From positions 1 through 5,653 of the forward strand of contig JACVJA010000119.1 of NCBI GenBank assembly GCA_015661035.1: a stretch of 5,653 nucleotides of DNA, in the 5' to 3' direction. This DNA is from Candidatus Calidifonticultor daggyaiensis. GTDB lineage: Bacteria > Actinomycetota > Humimicrobiia > Humimicrobiales > Humimicrobiaceae. A program made the position numbers and the translations under genes. Numbering within the stretch: the stretch's first letter is position 1; each line of letters opens with the position of its first letter. The notes below the pieces were generated by a model, which was given only the letters and a program-made list of their open reading frames with translations, searched no databases and was not told the origin of the DNA. Below, in pieces: positions 1 through 5,653 of this stretch.

Positions 1-510
1 TCCCATTGATATATAAAATTTCTCATTAATTAAAGCAGGTGTATTTGCTAAATAGTAAGCAATACCTCTAAAACTAGCTAAAGTTCCCAATGTTGTAATT
101 ACAGAATTAATACCAACAATTGTAACAAAAACCCCATTAATAGCACCAACTAAAGCTCCTACTGCAAGACCTATTAATATTATCAATGGTAATGGTAATG
201 TAATACCTTCTAAATTAAATAATTTTGCTATAATAATTGATGAAAAACCAACTATTGAGCCAATTGATACATCAAAATTTCCTGTTAAAACTACAAAAGC
301 TAAACCAACTGCCATAATACCATATACACTTAAACCAGAAATTATAGCTTTAAAATTAACAAAGCTAAAAAATTGCGGATTTATTCCACCAAAAACAATA
401 CACATTAAAATAAAAACAATTATTAAACTCGGCGCAATAGAGTTTACCTTAAAAATATTAATTTTTTGAATAATAGCGTTTTTACTACCAATTAACTTGC
501 TTGATGTCAT
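1..510 (-). CDS. Second sugar ABC transporter permease, RbsC-type (3' end outside window)
   Basis: This is an inner-membrane subunit of a CUT2-class sugar importer; only the first 170 residues are in the window. The start is ATG at 510, preceded by AGGAGA at 515-520, and an in-frame stop at 538-540 limits any upstream extension. A hydrophobic segment lies at about residues 24-41, followed by further membrane segments. The family signature GNFDVSIGS (77-85) matches the usual GGIDLSVGS, and GAINGVF followed by VITTLGT (about 122-143) matches the usual GxxNGxx...TLGT block. The start is only 1 nt past the stop of the upstream permease, and its Shine-Dalgarno site is made from that gene's last two Arg codons, so translation is probably coupled. 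It differs clearly from the first permease, so the membrane pore is probably a heterodimer, as in rhamnose and AI-2 importers. The family is secure, the substrate unknown. Confidence 0.93.
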   Translation of the reverse strand, partial: MTSSKLIGSKNAIIQKINIFKVNSIAPSLIIVFILMCIVFGGINPQFFSFVNFKAIISGLSVYGIMAVGLAFVVLTGNFDVSIGSIVGFSSIIIAKLFNLEGITLPLPLIILIGLAVGALVGAINGVFVTIVGINSVITTLGTLASFRGIAYYLANTPALINEKFYISMG

Positions 511-511
511 T

Positions 512-1480
512 CTATCTCCTAGAAGCTCTTTTATTTCTTACTTCGTACATTGAAACTATTAAAATTAATGCAAGTCCCTGCACCATTTGAATAAAATAAG
601 ATTCAACATTCATTACAGAAACTCCATTAAATATTACAGATACTATTAAAACACCAATAATTGTGCCCCAAACACTGCCAGCTCCACCAGCAAGTGAAAT
701 TCCTCCAAGGACAACTGCTGATAAAACTGGTAATGCCATTTTAGCACCTGCTAAAGGATTTCCTACACCAGTTAAAGCAACCATTATTATGGAAGCTATG
801 CCTGCAATGAAACCTAAAAAAGTGTATAACAAGATTCTAACTTTTTTTACTTTAACCCCAGATAATAAAGCTACTTTTGGATTTGCACCTATTATGTAAA
901 TTACTCTACCTGTTTTTGTAAAAGTTAAAATAAACCAAAACAATATTATAAAAAAAATTAAAACAAAAACCGATATTGGTATTTTTAAAAAAGATTTTGT
1001 AGCAAAATAATATAATTGATCAGTAAGCATAGAGACAGAAAAAGCTTTAGATAAAACTAAAGCCAAAGCACTTAATATAGACATTGTTCCTAAAGTCAAT
1101 ATTATCGGTATTAAGTCAAAATTTTCAATTAATAAACCATTAATAAAACCAATAATTACTGCTGCAGCTACTCCAACTACTAAACATAAACTTAGCGACC
1201 ATCCTTTATTATATAATACTGCCATTAAAACACCTGTAAAAGATACACTTGAACCAAACGATATATCAAGACCCCTTGCTATCATTAACGGCGTTAACCC
1301 TAATGCCAATATTCCAGTAATTACCATATTTTTAAGCATTGTGCTAATATTTGCATAAGAAAAAAAAGCCCTATTCATTAAAGTAAAAAAAATAACAATA
1401 ACTATAAGGGCAATGAATAAAATTATAGTATCAGAAAGCTTAAATTTCTTTTTTTCTTTTACAATAACTTGCTTATTCAT
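512..1480 (-). CDS. First sugar ABC transporter permease, RbsC-type
   Basis: This 322-residue protein is full length for the BPD_transp_2 permease family (ribose, xylose, rhamnose and AI-2 importers). About eight to nine hydrophobic segments can be seen, near residues 17-36, 53-68, 75-90, 97-115, 122-145, 169-187, 213-235, 250-285 and 295-312. Family marks are GLDISFGS (70-77), GFINGLL...LTLGTMS (111-134), the cytoplasmic loop TGRVIYIIGAN (190-200), which would contact the ATPase, and LPVLSAVVLGGISLAGGAG (250-268). The tail is basic (RNKRASRR), which fits a cytoplasmic C-terminus. The ATG at 1480 has a plausible ribosome site, AAGGTGA, at 1488-1494. It lies 95 bp downstream of the ATPase gene and 1 nt before the second permease. 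The substrate cannot be told from the permease. Confidence 0.96.
   Translation of the reverse strand: MNKQVIVKEKKKFKLSDTIILFIALIVIVIFFTLMNRAFFSYANISTMLKNMVITGILALGLTPLMIARGLDISFGSSVSFTGVLMAVLYNKGWSLSLCLVVGVAAAVIIGFINGLLIENFDLIPIILTLGTMSILSALALVLSKAFSVSMLTDQLYYFATKSFLKIPISVFVLIFFIILFWFILTFTKTGRVIYIIGANPKVALLSGVKVKKVRILLYTFLGFIAGIASIIMVALTGVGNPLAGAKMALPVLSAVVLGGISLAGGAGSVWGTIIGVLIVSVIFNGVSVMNVESYFIQMVQGLALILIVSMYEVRNKRASRR
515..520 (-). promoter_or_regulatory. Ribosome binding site of second permease, inside the end of the first permease gene
   Basis: The minus strand reads AGGAGA-TAG-A-ATG. The Shine-Dalgarno site is therefore the last two Arg codons of the upstream permease, followed by its stop, one base, and the next start. 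This arrangement is typical of translational coupling, which would keep the two permease subunits near equal amounts. Confidence 0.8.
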
Positions 1481-1575
1481 AAAAAGTTCACCTTAAATTT
1501 ATAATATTTTATAATATTCATTTTTAAGCTAAAATCATTAAATTTTATTAATAAAATCTTTATTAAAAACGCAAA
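1481..1575 (-). other. Gap between ATPase and first permease genes
   Basis: This 95-bp spacer is almost entirely A and T. It holds the permease ribosome site (AAGGTGA at 1488-1494), two tandem copies of the 10-mer TTATAATATT (plus strand, 1499-1508 and 1509-1518), and a perfect but all-AT 16-bp palindrome at 1542-1557, just past the ATPase stop. No GC-rich terminator hairpin and no convincing promoter is present, so the genes on either side probably share a transcript. The repeats may be no more than low-complexity sequence. Confidence 0.5.
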
Positions 1576-3090
1576 TTATGTAGATGCACAATGCATAATT
1601 TCTTCTTGCGTAGTTTGTTTCGTAATAAACTCTCCAACAATTCTGCCATCTTTCATAACAATTACTCGGTCAGAAACAGAAAGAATCTCAGGTAACTCAC
1701 TTGAAACCATTAATACTGCAGCTCCTTGCATACAAAGATTCTCTGCAATATTATAAATTTCTGCTTTTGAGCCTATATCAATCCCCCTTGTTGGTTCACT
1801 CATTAAAAAAATTTTTGAATTTCTTTCCAACCACTTTGCAACTACAATTTTTTGCTGATTTCCACCTGATAAATTGTTAACAATTGTTTCAAGACTCTGT
1901 GTTTTTATACTTAATTTTTTTACCCATTCGCTCGCTTTAATATTTTCAATATCCCTATCTAATATAAATCCCTTGCCAATTTCCTCTAAATTAGTGGATG
2001 TTATATTTTGTTTAACATTTAATGAAAGAGCAACTCCTTCTTCTTTCCTATCATATGGAATATAACCAAGCATATTTAGTTTAGCAATAAATGGATGTGT
2101 TATTTCTGCTTTTTTCCCTTCAATAAAAATTTCTCCACTAGTTTTCTTTTTATCACCAAATAAAACCGAGAACAATGTATGCGTACCTGAACCTAAAAGA
2201 CCAAAAAATGAAACAATTTCACCTTTTTTTACAGTGAATGAAACATCTTTTATTTTATCTAAATAGTTTAGATTTTTAACCTCAAAAATAATATTACCTT
2301 TTTGAATATCTGTCCTTTTATATTGTTCAGAAAAATCTCTACCAACAATCATTTTTACCAGTTCAGCTTTATTTGTATCTTTTGTAAATTTTTCTCCTAC
2401 TTTCTTTGAATCCCTGAGTACTACCACTCTATCAGTAATTATAAAAATTTCCTCTATTCTGTGTGTAATATATATAATAGATACACCATCATTTTTTAAT
2501 TTTCTTATTACTTCATAAAGATGTTCCACATCTTTTTCAGAAAGTGCAGAGGTTGGCTCATCCATTACCAATATTTTTGCTTTCTGTCTAATTGCTCTAG
2601 CAATTTCTACAATTTGCTTTCCGCCAACACTCAAATTTTCCACATATTCATTTGGATTAATATTAGAGCCTAAATTGTTAAGTATTTCCCTAGATTTTTG
2701 AAACATTACCTTCCAATTAACTATGCCAGCTTTATTTCTCACTATATTATCAGCAAAAATATTCTCAGCAACAGTTAAACTATCATAGGTGTTTAATTCT
2801 TGATAAATAACTCTTACTCCGGCTAAAATAGATTCTGCTGGACTTAAAAATACTTTTTTCTCACCTTCAATATAAATTTCCCCTTCTTCTAAGAAATAGT
2901 CTCCTGAAAGTATTTTGATTAAAGTCGATTTACCAGCACCATTTTCACCCAAAAGACCTAATATTTCCCCTCTCTTTAAATTAATAGAAACATTGCTTAA
3001 AGCACAGACTCCAGGAAAATTCTTAGTAATGTTTTTCATTTCTAGTAAATATTCATTAGTTTTAATTTTTTGATTATCCAAAAAAACCAT
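1576..3090 (-). CDS. Sugar ABC transporter ATP-binding protein with two ABC domains, RbsA-type
   Basis: This cytoplasmic ATPase powers sugar import; its 504 residues are normal for RbsA/MglA/XylG proteins. Domain 1 is complete: Walker A GENGAGKST (48-56), Q-loop Gln97, signature LSVGGKQ (153-159), Walker B with D177 and E178, and H-loop His210. Domain 2 (about 266-500) has a modified P-loop, GLLGSGTHTL (297-306), without Lys, a good signature LSGGNQQ (407-413), Walker B region FLMSEPTRG with Ser431 where Asp is usual but Glu432 kept, and SSELPE instead of an H-loop. A degenerate second P-loop and missing His are normal in this family; the Asp-to-Ser change and loss of the usual Arg in GAGRTE are less so. 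Start choice is uncertain: AAAGG directly abuts the ATG at 3090, whereas a TTG at 3081 (codon 4) has ideal spacing. The gene follows the binding-protein gene after a hairpin. Confidence 0.96.
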   Translation of the reverse strand: MVFLDNQKIKTNEYLLEMKNITKNFPGVCALSNVSINLKRGEILGLLGENGAGKSTLIKILSGDYFLEEGEIYIEGEKKVFLSPAESILAGVRVIYQELNTYDSLTVAENIFADNIVRNKAGIVNWKVMFQKSREILNNLGSNINPNEYVENLSVGGKQIVEIARAIRQKAKILVMDEPTSALSEKDVEHLYEVIRKLKNDGVSIIYITHRIEEIFIITDRVVVLRDSKKVGEKFTKDTNKAELVKMIVGRDFSEQYKRTDIQKGNIIFEVKNLNYLDKIKDVSFTVKKGEIVSFFGLLGSGTHTLFSVLFGDKKKTSGEIFIEGKKAEITHPFIAKLNMLGYIPYDRKEEGVALSLNVKQNITSTNLEEIGKGFILDRDIENIKASEWVKKLSIKTQSLETIVNNLSGGNQQKIVVAKWLERNSKIFLMSEPTRGIDIGSKAEIYNIAENLCMQGAAVLMVSSELPEILSVSDRVIVMKDGRIVGEFITKQTTQEEIMHCAST

Positions 3091-3095
3091 CCTTT
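3087..3095 (-). promoter_or_regulatory. Ribosome binding site that questions the ATPase start
   Basis: The minus strand reads AAAGGATGG and then a run of T. The AAGGA core leaves no spacer before the ATG at 3090, which it partly includes, but leaves 8 nt before the in-frame TTG at 3081-3079. By spacing, TTG is the better start and would give a 501-residue protein. Nothing in the conserved part of the protein is affected either way. Confidence 0.55.
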
Positions 3096-3125
3096 AATTA
3101 AACTATTACTGGATTAACAATAAAG

Positions 3126-3164
3126 AATTGGGGTTGTAAGTCACAATTACTTACAACCCCAATT
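3126..3164 (-). terminator. Strong hairpin after the binding-protein gene, probable leaky intra-operon terminator
   Basis: A perfect 16-bp inverted repeat (3126-3141 with 3149-3164) encloses a 7-nt loop; the stem centre is TTGGGGTTGTAAGT. It starts 7 nt after the binding-protein stop codon (3172-3174). Reading on the minus strand, the stem is followed by TCTTTATTGTT, which is U-rich but interrupted, so termination is probably partial. In binding-protein-dependent importers such a structure between the binding-protein gene and the ATPase gene commonly keeps binding protein in excess over membrane parts, by termination or by protecting the 3' end of the short message. Its plus-strand reading ends in a weak TTTT, so it could act in both directions, though no plus-strand gene needs it. 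Confidence 0.8.
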
Positions 3165-3171
3165 TTATAAA

Positions 3172-4341
3172 CTATTTTTGTGGATAATATTGGTCTATAT
3201 TGTCCTTTGTAATAATAACATTTTCTACATACATTTCTTTAGGTACAGCTTTCTCGCCACCATACATATAAGCAAGTGAACCAGGAATTAAATATTCACC
3301 ATATTTTTCTGGAAAGTATGATGAATCACCATCAACAATATTATCCCGTATTAACTGCATACCTAATTCATCAAGTCCTTGGGAACAAATTAAAGTATTA
3401 TCTGGATCCCAACGCCCTGATATGTCAGCTGCAGCTTGATATCCTGCAGCACTTTGGTCATTTAAACAAAATAAAACTATACTTTTTGCTTGTGGATACT
3501 TTGCTAAAATATCTTGAAAATCTTTCTTTGCTTTTTCTGTTGATGATGAATCTGCAACTGCCCACACACCTTTGCTTCCTGTTTTTTCAGGATCTACAAT
3601 GTCTCCATATTTCTTAACCATTTCATCAACTGAACCTTTAATTCTCAAAAATACCGTTTCTCCAACTTGTGGAACATTCTGGTATAAAATTAAATCAACT
3701 TTATCTATACCTCCCATTTTTTCAATTTGTTCTATGGCCCATTGGCCAGTTAAGACAGCTGTACCGTAATTATTAACACCCATAAATGGAAAATCTCCAA
3801 CTGGAACATCTATAGCAATAATAAAAACTCCTTTTTCTTTTGCTTCTTTGGCTATTTGGTCATTTATTTTTGCATCAAATTGAAATTGTAAAAATACCTC
3901 AGGTTTTTTATTAAAAATTATATCTTTATTTTGAATAGCTATTTGTGGATCAGCTGCATTATCAAGAATAGTCAAATCACTATCCAAACCACCTGCAAGC
4001 TTCCAATGTTCAATTATACTATTTTCAACTGATGTACAGAAAGGAAAAGCCTTAATAATATTTGCAAATGCTAAAGTGTGACCTTTTGCAGGCTCTCCTT
4101 CATATTTGCCTGCTTTTGCCATTTCCCTGAAAGTTTCATAAAGCTTTTCTTTTGGAATGCTTGTAAGATCCACTCCTGTTGTTTCTGCTGATGTTGTTTC
4201 TGCTGATGTTGTTTCTGCTACCGTCGTTTCTGCTGCAGTAGTCTCCGTGGTACTTTTAGTTTTACAACTCGGTAACAGCACAAAAGCTAAAACTATTAAT
4301 GCTACAATGCCTAGACTAAAAATTACTTTTGTTCGTTTCAC
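3172..4341 (-). CDS. Sugar ABC transporter substrate-binding lipoprotein (type 1 periplasmic binding protein)
   Basis: This 389-residue protein captures the sugar outside the membrane and delivers it to the permeases. A lipoprotein signal is clear: basic MKRTK, a hydrophobic core to about residue 23, and lipobox LPSC with the lipid-bearing Cys26. A Thr/Glu-rich linker with AETT repeats spans about 29-55. The binding domain follows (about 88-389) and resembles the RbsB/Peripla_BP_4 fold, with motifs IDVPVGD (177-183), MGVNNYGTA (187-195), FLRIKG (231-236), FCLNDQSAAG (291-300) and YFPEKYGEYLI (342-352). Arg233 and Asp295 sit where RbsB has ligand-contacting Arg141 and Asp215, but the RbsB Asp-Arg pair is DV here and the Gln235 position appears aromatic, so ribose is unlikely. 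The start is GTG at 4341-4339, with GGGGG 8 nt upstream and an in-frame TGA just before. The ligand is unknown; the adjacent isomerase suggests an aldose. Confidence 0.95.
   Translation of the reverse strand: MKRTKVIFSLGIVALIVLAFVLLPSCKTKSTTETTAAETTVAETTSAETTSAETTGVDLTSIPKEKLYETFREMAKAGKYEGEPAKGHTLAFANIIKAFPFCTSVENSIIEHWKLAGGLDSDLTILDNAADPQIAIQNKDIIFNKKPEVFLQFQFDAKINDQIAKEAKEKGVFIIAIDVPVGDFPFMGVNNYGTAVLTGQWAIEQIEKMGGIDKVDLILYQNVPQVGETVFLRIKGSVDEMVKKYGDIVDPEKTGSKGVWAVADSSSTEKAKKDFQDILAKYPQAKSIVLFCLNDQSAAGYQAAADISGRWDPDNTLICSQGLDELGMQLIRDNIVDGDSSYFPEKYGEYLIPGSLAYMYGGEKAVPKEMYVENVIITKDNIDQYYPQK
4178..4252 (-). repeat. Five 15-bp tandem repeats encoding the AETT linker
   Basis: Five adjoining 15-bp units begin at 4178, 4193, 4208, 4223 and 4238. 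The first two are identical (plus strand GTTGTTTCTGCTGAT); the third and fourth differ at a few bases and the fifth is the most diverged. Each unit encodes one five-residue step of the Thr/Ala/Glu linker between the lipid anchor and the binding domain. The identical copies suggest recent duplication by slippage at the 3' end of the array. Because the unit is a multiple of three, changes in copy number alter linker length without shifting frame. Confidence 0.9.
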
Positions 4342-4349
4342 TTTTCAAA

Positions 4350-4356
4350 CCCCCTT
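4350..4356 (-). promoter_or_regulatory. Ribosome binding site deciding the GTG start of the binding protein
   Basis: The minus strand reads AAGGGGG, then 8 nt, then GTG at 4341. An in-frame TGA lies two codons upstream of the GTG and no ATG is available nearby in the signal peptide, so GTG is the only reasonable start. Confidence 0.8.
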
Positions 4357-4418
4357 TTTCATTAATTTGATTTTTCATTTCTACAATTACAATTTAAAGA
4401 TAATTGATTTCTTTTAAA

Positions 4419-4429
4419 ATCACCTCCCT
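4419..4429 (-). promoter_or_regulatory. Orphan Shine-Dalgarno sequence in the mRNA leader
   Basis: The minus strand reads AGGGAGGTGAT, with nine consecutive bases (GGAGGTGAT) complementary to the usual 3' end of 16S rRNA. This is the best match in the window, yet no ATG, GTG or TTG follows at workable distance. It lies about 80 nt before the GTG of the binding-protein gene and about 105 nt after the predicted transcript start. It resembles the STAB-SD element known from the cry3A leader of Bacillus thuringiensis, where 30S binding protects the mRNA. That role is inference here. Confidence 0.5.
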
Positions 4430-4503
4430 TTTTAATTAAATCTTTAAAATTTTTTTTAATTAATAATAAAAGGTAATAGATAAATTAAAAATAATTTTAA
4501 AAT

Positions 4504-4543
4504 TTAACAATTTATTGTGAAAAAATATAAATTCTTAACAATT
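4504..4543 (-). repeat. Direct repeat around the predicted transcript start, possible operator
   Basis: The 9-mer AATTGTTAA (minus strand) occurs at 4543-4535 and again at 4512-4504, 31 bp apart, about three helical turns. The first copy overlaps the -10 box; the second forms one half of a near-palindrome, TAACAAT-TT-ATTGTGA (plus strand 4505-4520). The placement suits a repressor site, but a 9-bp repeat can arise by chance in DNA this AT-rich, and no regulator gene is in view. Confidence 0.3.
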
Positions 4544-4568
4544 ATAGCATAAAATAATCATTATACAA
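4541..4568 (-). promoter_or_regulatory. Extended -10 promoter for the transporter genes
   Basis: The minus strand carries TGCTATAAT (4549-4541), a perfect TGn-TATAAT extended -10 element. A weak -35, TTGTAT (4568-4563), lies 16 bp upstream. An extended -10 commonly compensates for a poor -35. Transcription would begin near 4534, giving a leader of roughly 190 nt before the GTG start. In DNA this rich in A and T a -10 match alone is weak evidence, but the TG extension and the position support it. Confidence 0.6.
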
Positions 4569-4641
4569 ATAAAATTTACAATAATAATCTTTAATAATCA
4601 CAAAAAACCTAAATAAAATTTACTCATATTGAATTATTATT

Positions 4642-4672
4642 CTTAATTTTTTGAAAATATTAAAAAATTAAG
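4642..4672 (-). terminator. AT-rich inverted repeat after the isomerase gene, weak terminator candidate
   Basis: CTTAATTTTTT at 4642-4652 pairs perfectly with 4662-4672 across a 9-nt loop, giving an 11-bp stem with a single G-C pair. It lies 37 bp past the isomerase stop codon. Its position suits a terminator, but the stem is weak and no separate U-run follows, so read-through into the transporter genes is likely if it acts at all. Confidence 0.3.
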
Positions 4673-4708
4673 TGCAACTCATATATCTAAAAGTTTAAAT
4701 ACATAATT

Positions 4709-5653
4709 CTAAACGTATAAAAAATCTCTATATTCTAATTTTTTTATTTTTTTTAAATTTGCCCAATATGCTAATTCTTCAAGATAAGGCCCAACATTTT
4801 TTAAAACAATTGGAAAATGGTGCGGCAGTCCGTTTACTAATAAAGTATTTGCAAGATCCCAAACTTTAATAGGATCCTGGTATAAATAAAGATTGTTGAC
4901 CCATCCTCTGCTTCCACTAAAAGATTTTTTATTTGAATTAAAAAATTTTCCTGTTACATAATAAAAATAGTCACCTTCTCCTACAACCCTAAATATTGTT
5001 ACATCACTATTTTTAAAAATTAAGTCAGTAATAGGACCACAATTTTTAGCACTTTCTGCATAATCTGCAAAATAGTGCTTCTCACAAATAACACCTCTAG
5101 AGTCAGCCATTTCAAAAGGCGCCGAACCGCAATGCCAAAGAAGTAGAGAATTATCCCTTTCATCAAACTTAGGTAAATCCATAATAGCTACTACATCATC
5201 AGTAAGAAGCTTTAAAATATACATAGATATTGTTCCTAAAACATCAGCCTCGCAACCAGCAACAATACCATCGCTATTTAGCAATGAGTTTATTAAGCAA
5301 CCTGTCATTTCTTTTACTGGCATTAATTTTGGCCAACATGAAAAAGCAACTGCAGAATAATTATTTTCTGTACATATCTTCTTTATGGCTAAATACATTT
5401 TTACAGATTCTATTATTTTATCTTTTCCTACCCTTTGTACTTTACATTTAGATAAGACTTTATTTGCTTCTTTTTCAACAATTTCAGTTGATATTTTATC
5501 ACCTAAATTCCATATATCTTCAACTTCATAATCTCTAATAACATCTACACCTAAATTCTTGTAAATTTCTCTTGTATTAACCATATGGTTAATATGCCCA
5601 TCAGCAAGTTTACCAATTTGAGCAACTCTTGAGTTTCTAAGGTTCTTTAAGGC
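4709..5653 (-). CDS. L-fucose isomerase-like sugar isomerase (5' end outside window)
   Basis: The frame stays open to the window edge, so the 314 residues seen are the middle and C-terminal parts of a longer protein (relatives are about 450-500). The ATG at 5584 is internal, because the 23 residues before it read naturally into the family domain (IGKLADG...). Numbering from that Met, family motifs are CWPKL (83-87), GCEADVLG (110-117), IMDLPKF (134-140), LLLWHCGSAP (147-156) and GLPHHFPIV (252-260). Glu112 and Asp136 are 24 residues apart, the same spacing as metal ligands Glu337 and Asp361 of E. coli FucI as I recall them; His255 or His256 would be the third ligand. The enzyme probably converts an aldose to a ketose in the cytoplasm using Mn2+. 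COG2407 relatives also include sulfoquinovose isomerases, so fucose is not assured. It is transcribed toward the transporter genes. Confidence 0.88.
   Translation of the reverse strand, partial: ALKNLRNSRVAQIGKLADGHINHMVNTREIYKNLGVDVIRDYEVEDIWNLGDKISTEIVEKEANKVLSKCKVQRVGKDKIIESVKMYLAIKKICTENNYSAVAFSCWPKLMPVKEMTGCLINSLLNSDGIVAGCEADVLGTISMYILKLLTDDVVAIMDLPKFDERDNSLLLWHCGSAPFEMADSRGVICEKHYFADYAESAKNCGPITDLIFKNSDVTIFRVVGEGDYFYYVTGKFFNSNKKSFSGSRGWVNNLYLYQDPIKVWDLANTLLVNGLPHHFPIVLKNVGPYLEELAYWANLKKIKKLEYRDFLYV

Larger units (their letters stand above)
4342..4708 (-). other. AT-rich regulatory gap and mRNA leader ahead of the binding-protein gene
   Basis: No gene is seen in this 367-bp stretch. From upstream to downstream on the minus strand it holds an 11-bp AT-rich inverted repeat (4642-4672), a 13-bp direct repeat (AAATAAAATTTAC on the plus strand at 4611-4623 and 4567-4579), an extended -10 promoter (4541-4568), a 9-bp direct repeat (TTAACAATT at 4535-4543 and 4504-4512) around the expected transcript start, an orphan Shine-Dalgarno site (4419-4429), and the real ribosome site of the GTG start (4350-4356). 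It separates the isomerase gene from the transporter genes and suggests that the transporter can be transcribed on its own. Confidence 0.7.

Noticed and set aside
663..899. Plus-strand open frames opposite the transporter and isomerase genes (for example 663-899, 1874-2065, 3276-3617, 5230-5451)
   Set aside because: They lie wholly inside well-supported minus-strand genes, have no recognisable motifs and reflect the antisense of conserved coding sequence.
1542..1557. Perfect 16-bp palindrome after the ATPase stop codon
   Set aside because: It consists only of A and T with no loop and lies in a low-complexity spacer, so it is too likely by chance and too weak for a terminator.
4316..4378. Minus-strand 20-codon frame starting ATG at 4378 and overlapping the binding-protein start
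   Set aside because: No ribosome site lies just upstream; the orphan Shine-Dalgarno site is about 40 nt away, and the product has no distinctive composition. A leader peptide cannot be excluded but is not supported.
4157..4417. Plus-strand open frame with a VVSADVVSA repeat
   Set aside because: The repeat is the antisense reading of the AETT linker array in the binding-protein gene, and the rest is AT-rich leader sequence.
4516..4602. TGTGA and TCACA half-sites suggesting a CRP-like operator
   Set aside because: The two halves are about 80 bp apart instead of 6 bp, so they do not form one site.
4709..5584. Treating the ATG at 5584 as the true start of the isomerase
   Set aside because: The frame is open to the window edge, the 23 upstream residues fit the family domain, and a 291-residue protein would lack the N-terminal part of the enzyme.

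Overview
The window carries five genes, all read on the minus strand, and looks like part of a carbohydrate uptake and catabolism locus of a low-GC bacterium. Genes are roughly 30% GC in lines sampled by eye, and the gap between the isomerase and the binding protein is far more AT-rich. Good Shine-Dalgarno sites, a GTG start and a lipoprotein with a Thr-rich AETT-repeat linker fit a Firmicutes-like or uncultured anaerobic lineage (Atribacterota-type lipoproteins often look like this). That placement is inference from style only.

In transcription order (right to left) the layout is as follows. (1) 5653-4709: the 3' part of an L-fucose isomerase-like sugar isomerase (COG2407-type), whose 5' end lies outside the window. 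(2) 4708-4342: a 367-bp AT-rich gap with a good extended -10 promoter, a leader of about 190 nt and an orphan Shine-Dalgarno sequence. (3) 4341-3172: a sugar-binding lipoprotein starting at GTG. (4) 3165-3125: a strong perfect hairpin, probably a partial intra-operon terminator or 3' stabiliser. (5) 3090-1576: an RbsA-type double ABC ATPase. (6) 1480-512: a first RbsC-type permease. (7) 510-1: a second RbsC-type permease, starting 1 nt after the first one stops and running off the window.

Together genes 2 to 5 form a complete CUT2-class importer: binding protein, fused two-domain ATPase and two different permeases. The two-permease arrangement resembles the rhamnose (RhaSTPQ) and AI-2 (LsrACDB) systems more than the single-permease ribose system. 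The isomerase next door suggests that the imported compound is an aldose converted to a ketose after entry. The exact sugar cannot be read from the sequence.

The window is mostly ordinary. The points most worth a second look are the orphan Shine-Dalgarno site in the long leader of the binding-protein mRNA, the altered second nucleotide site of the ATPase, and the isomerase-transporter pairing as a clue to substrate. No RNA gene, mobile element, CRISPR array or credible plus-strand gene was seen.
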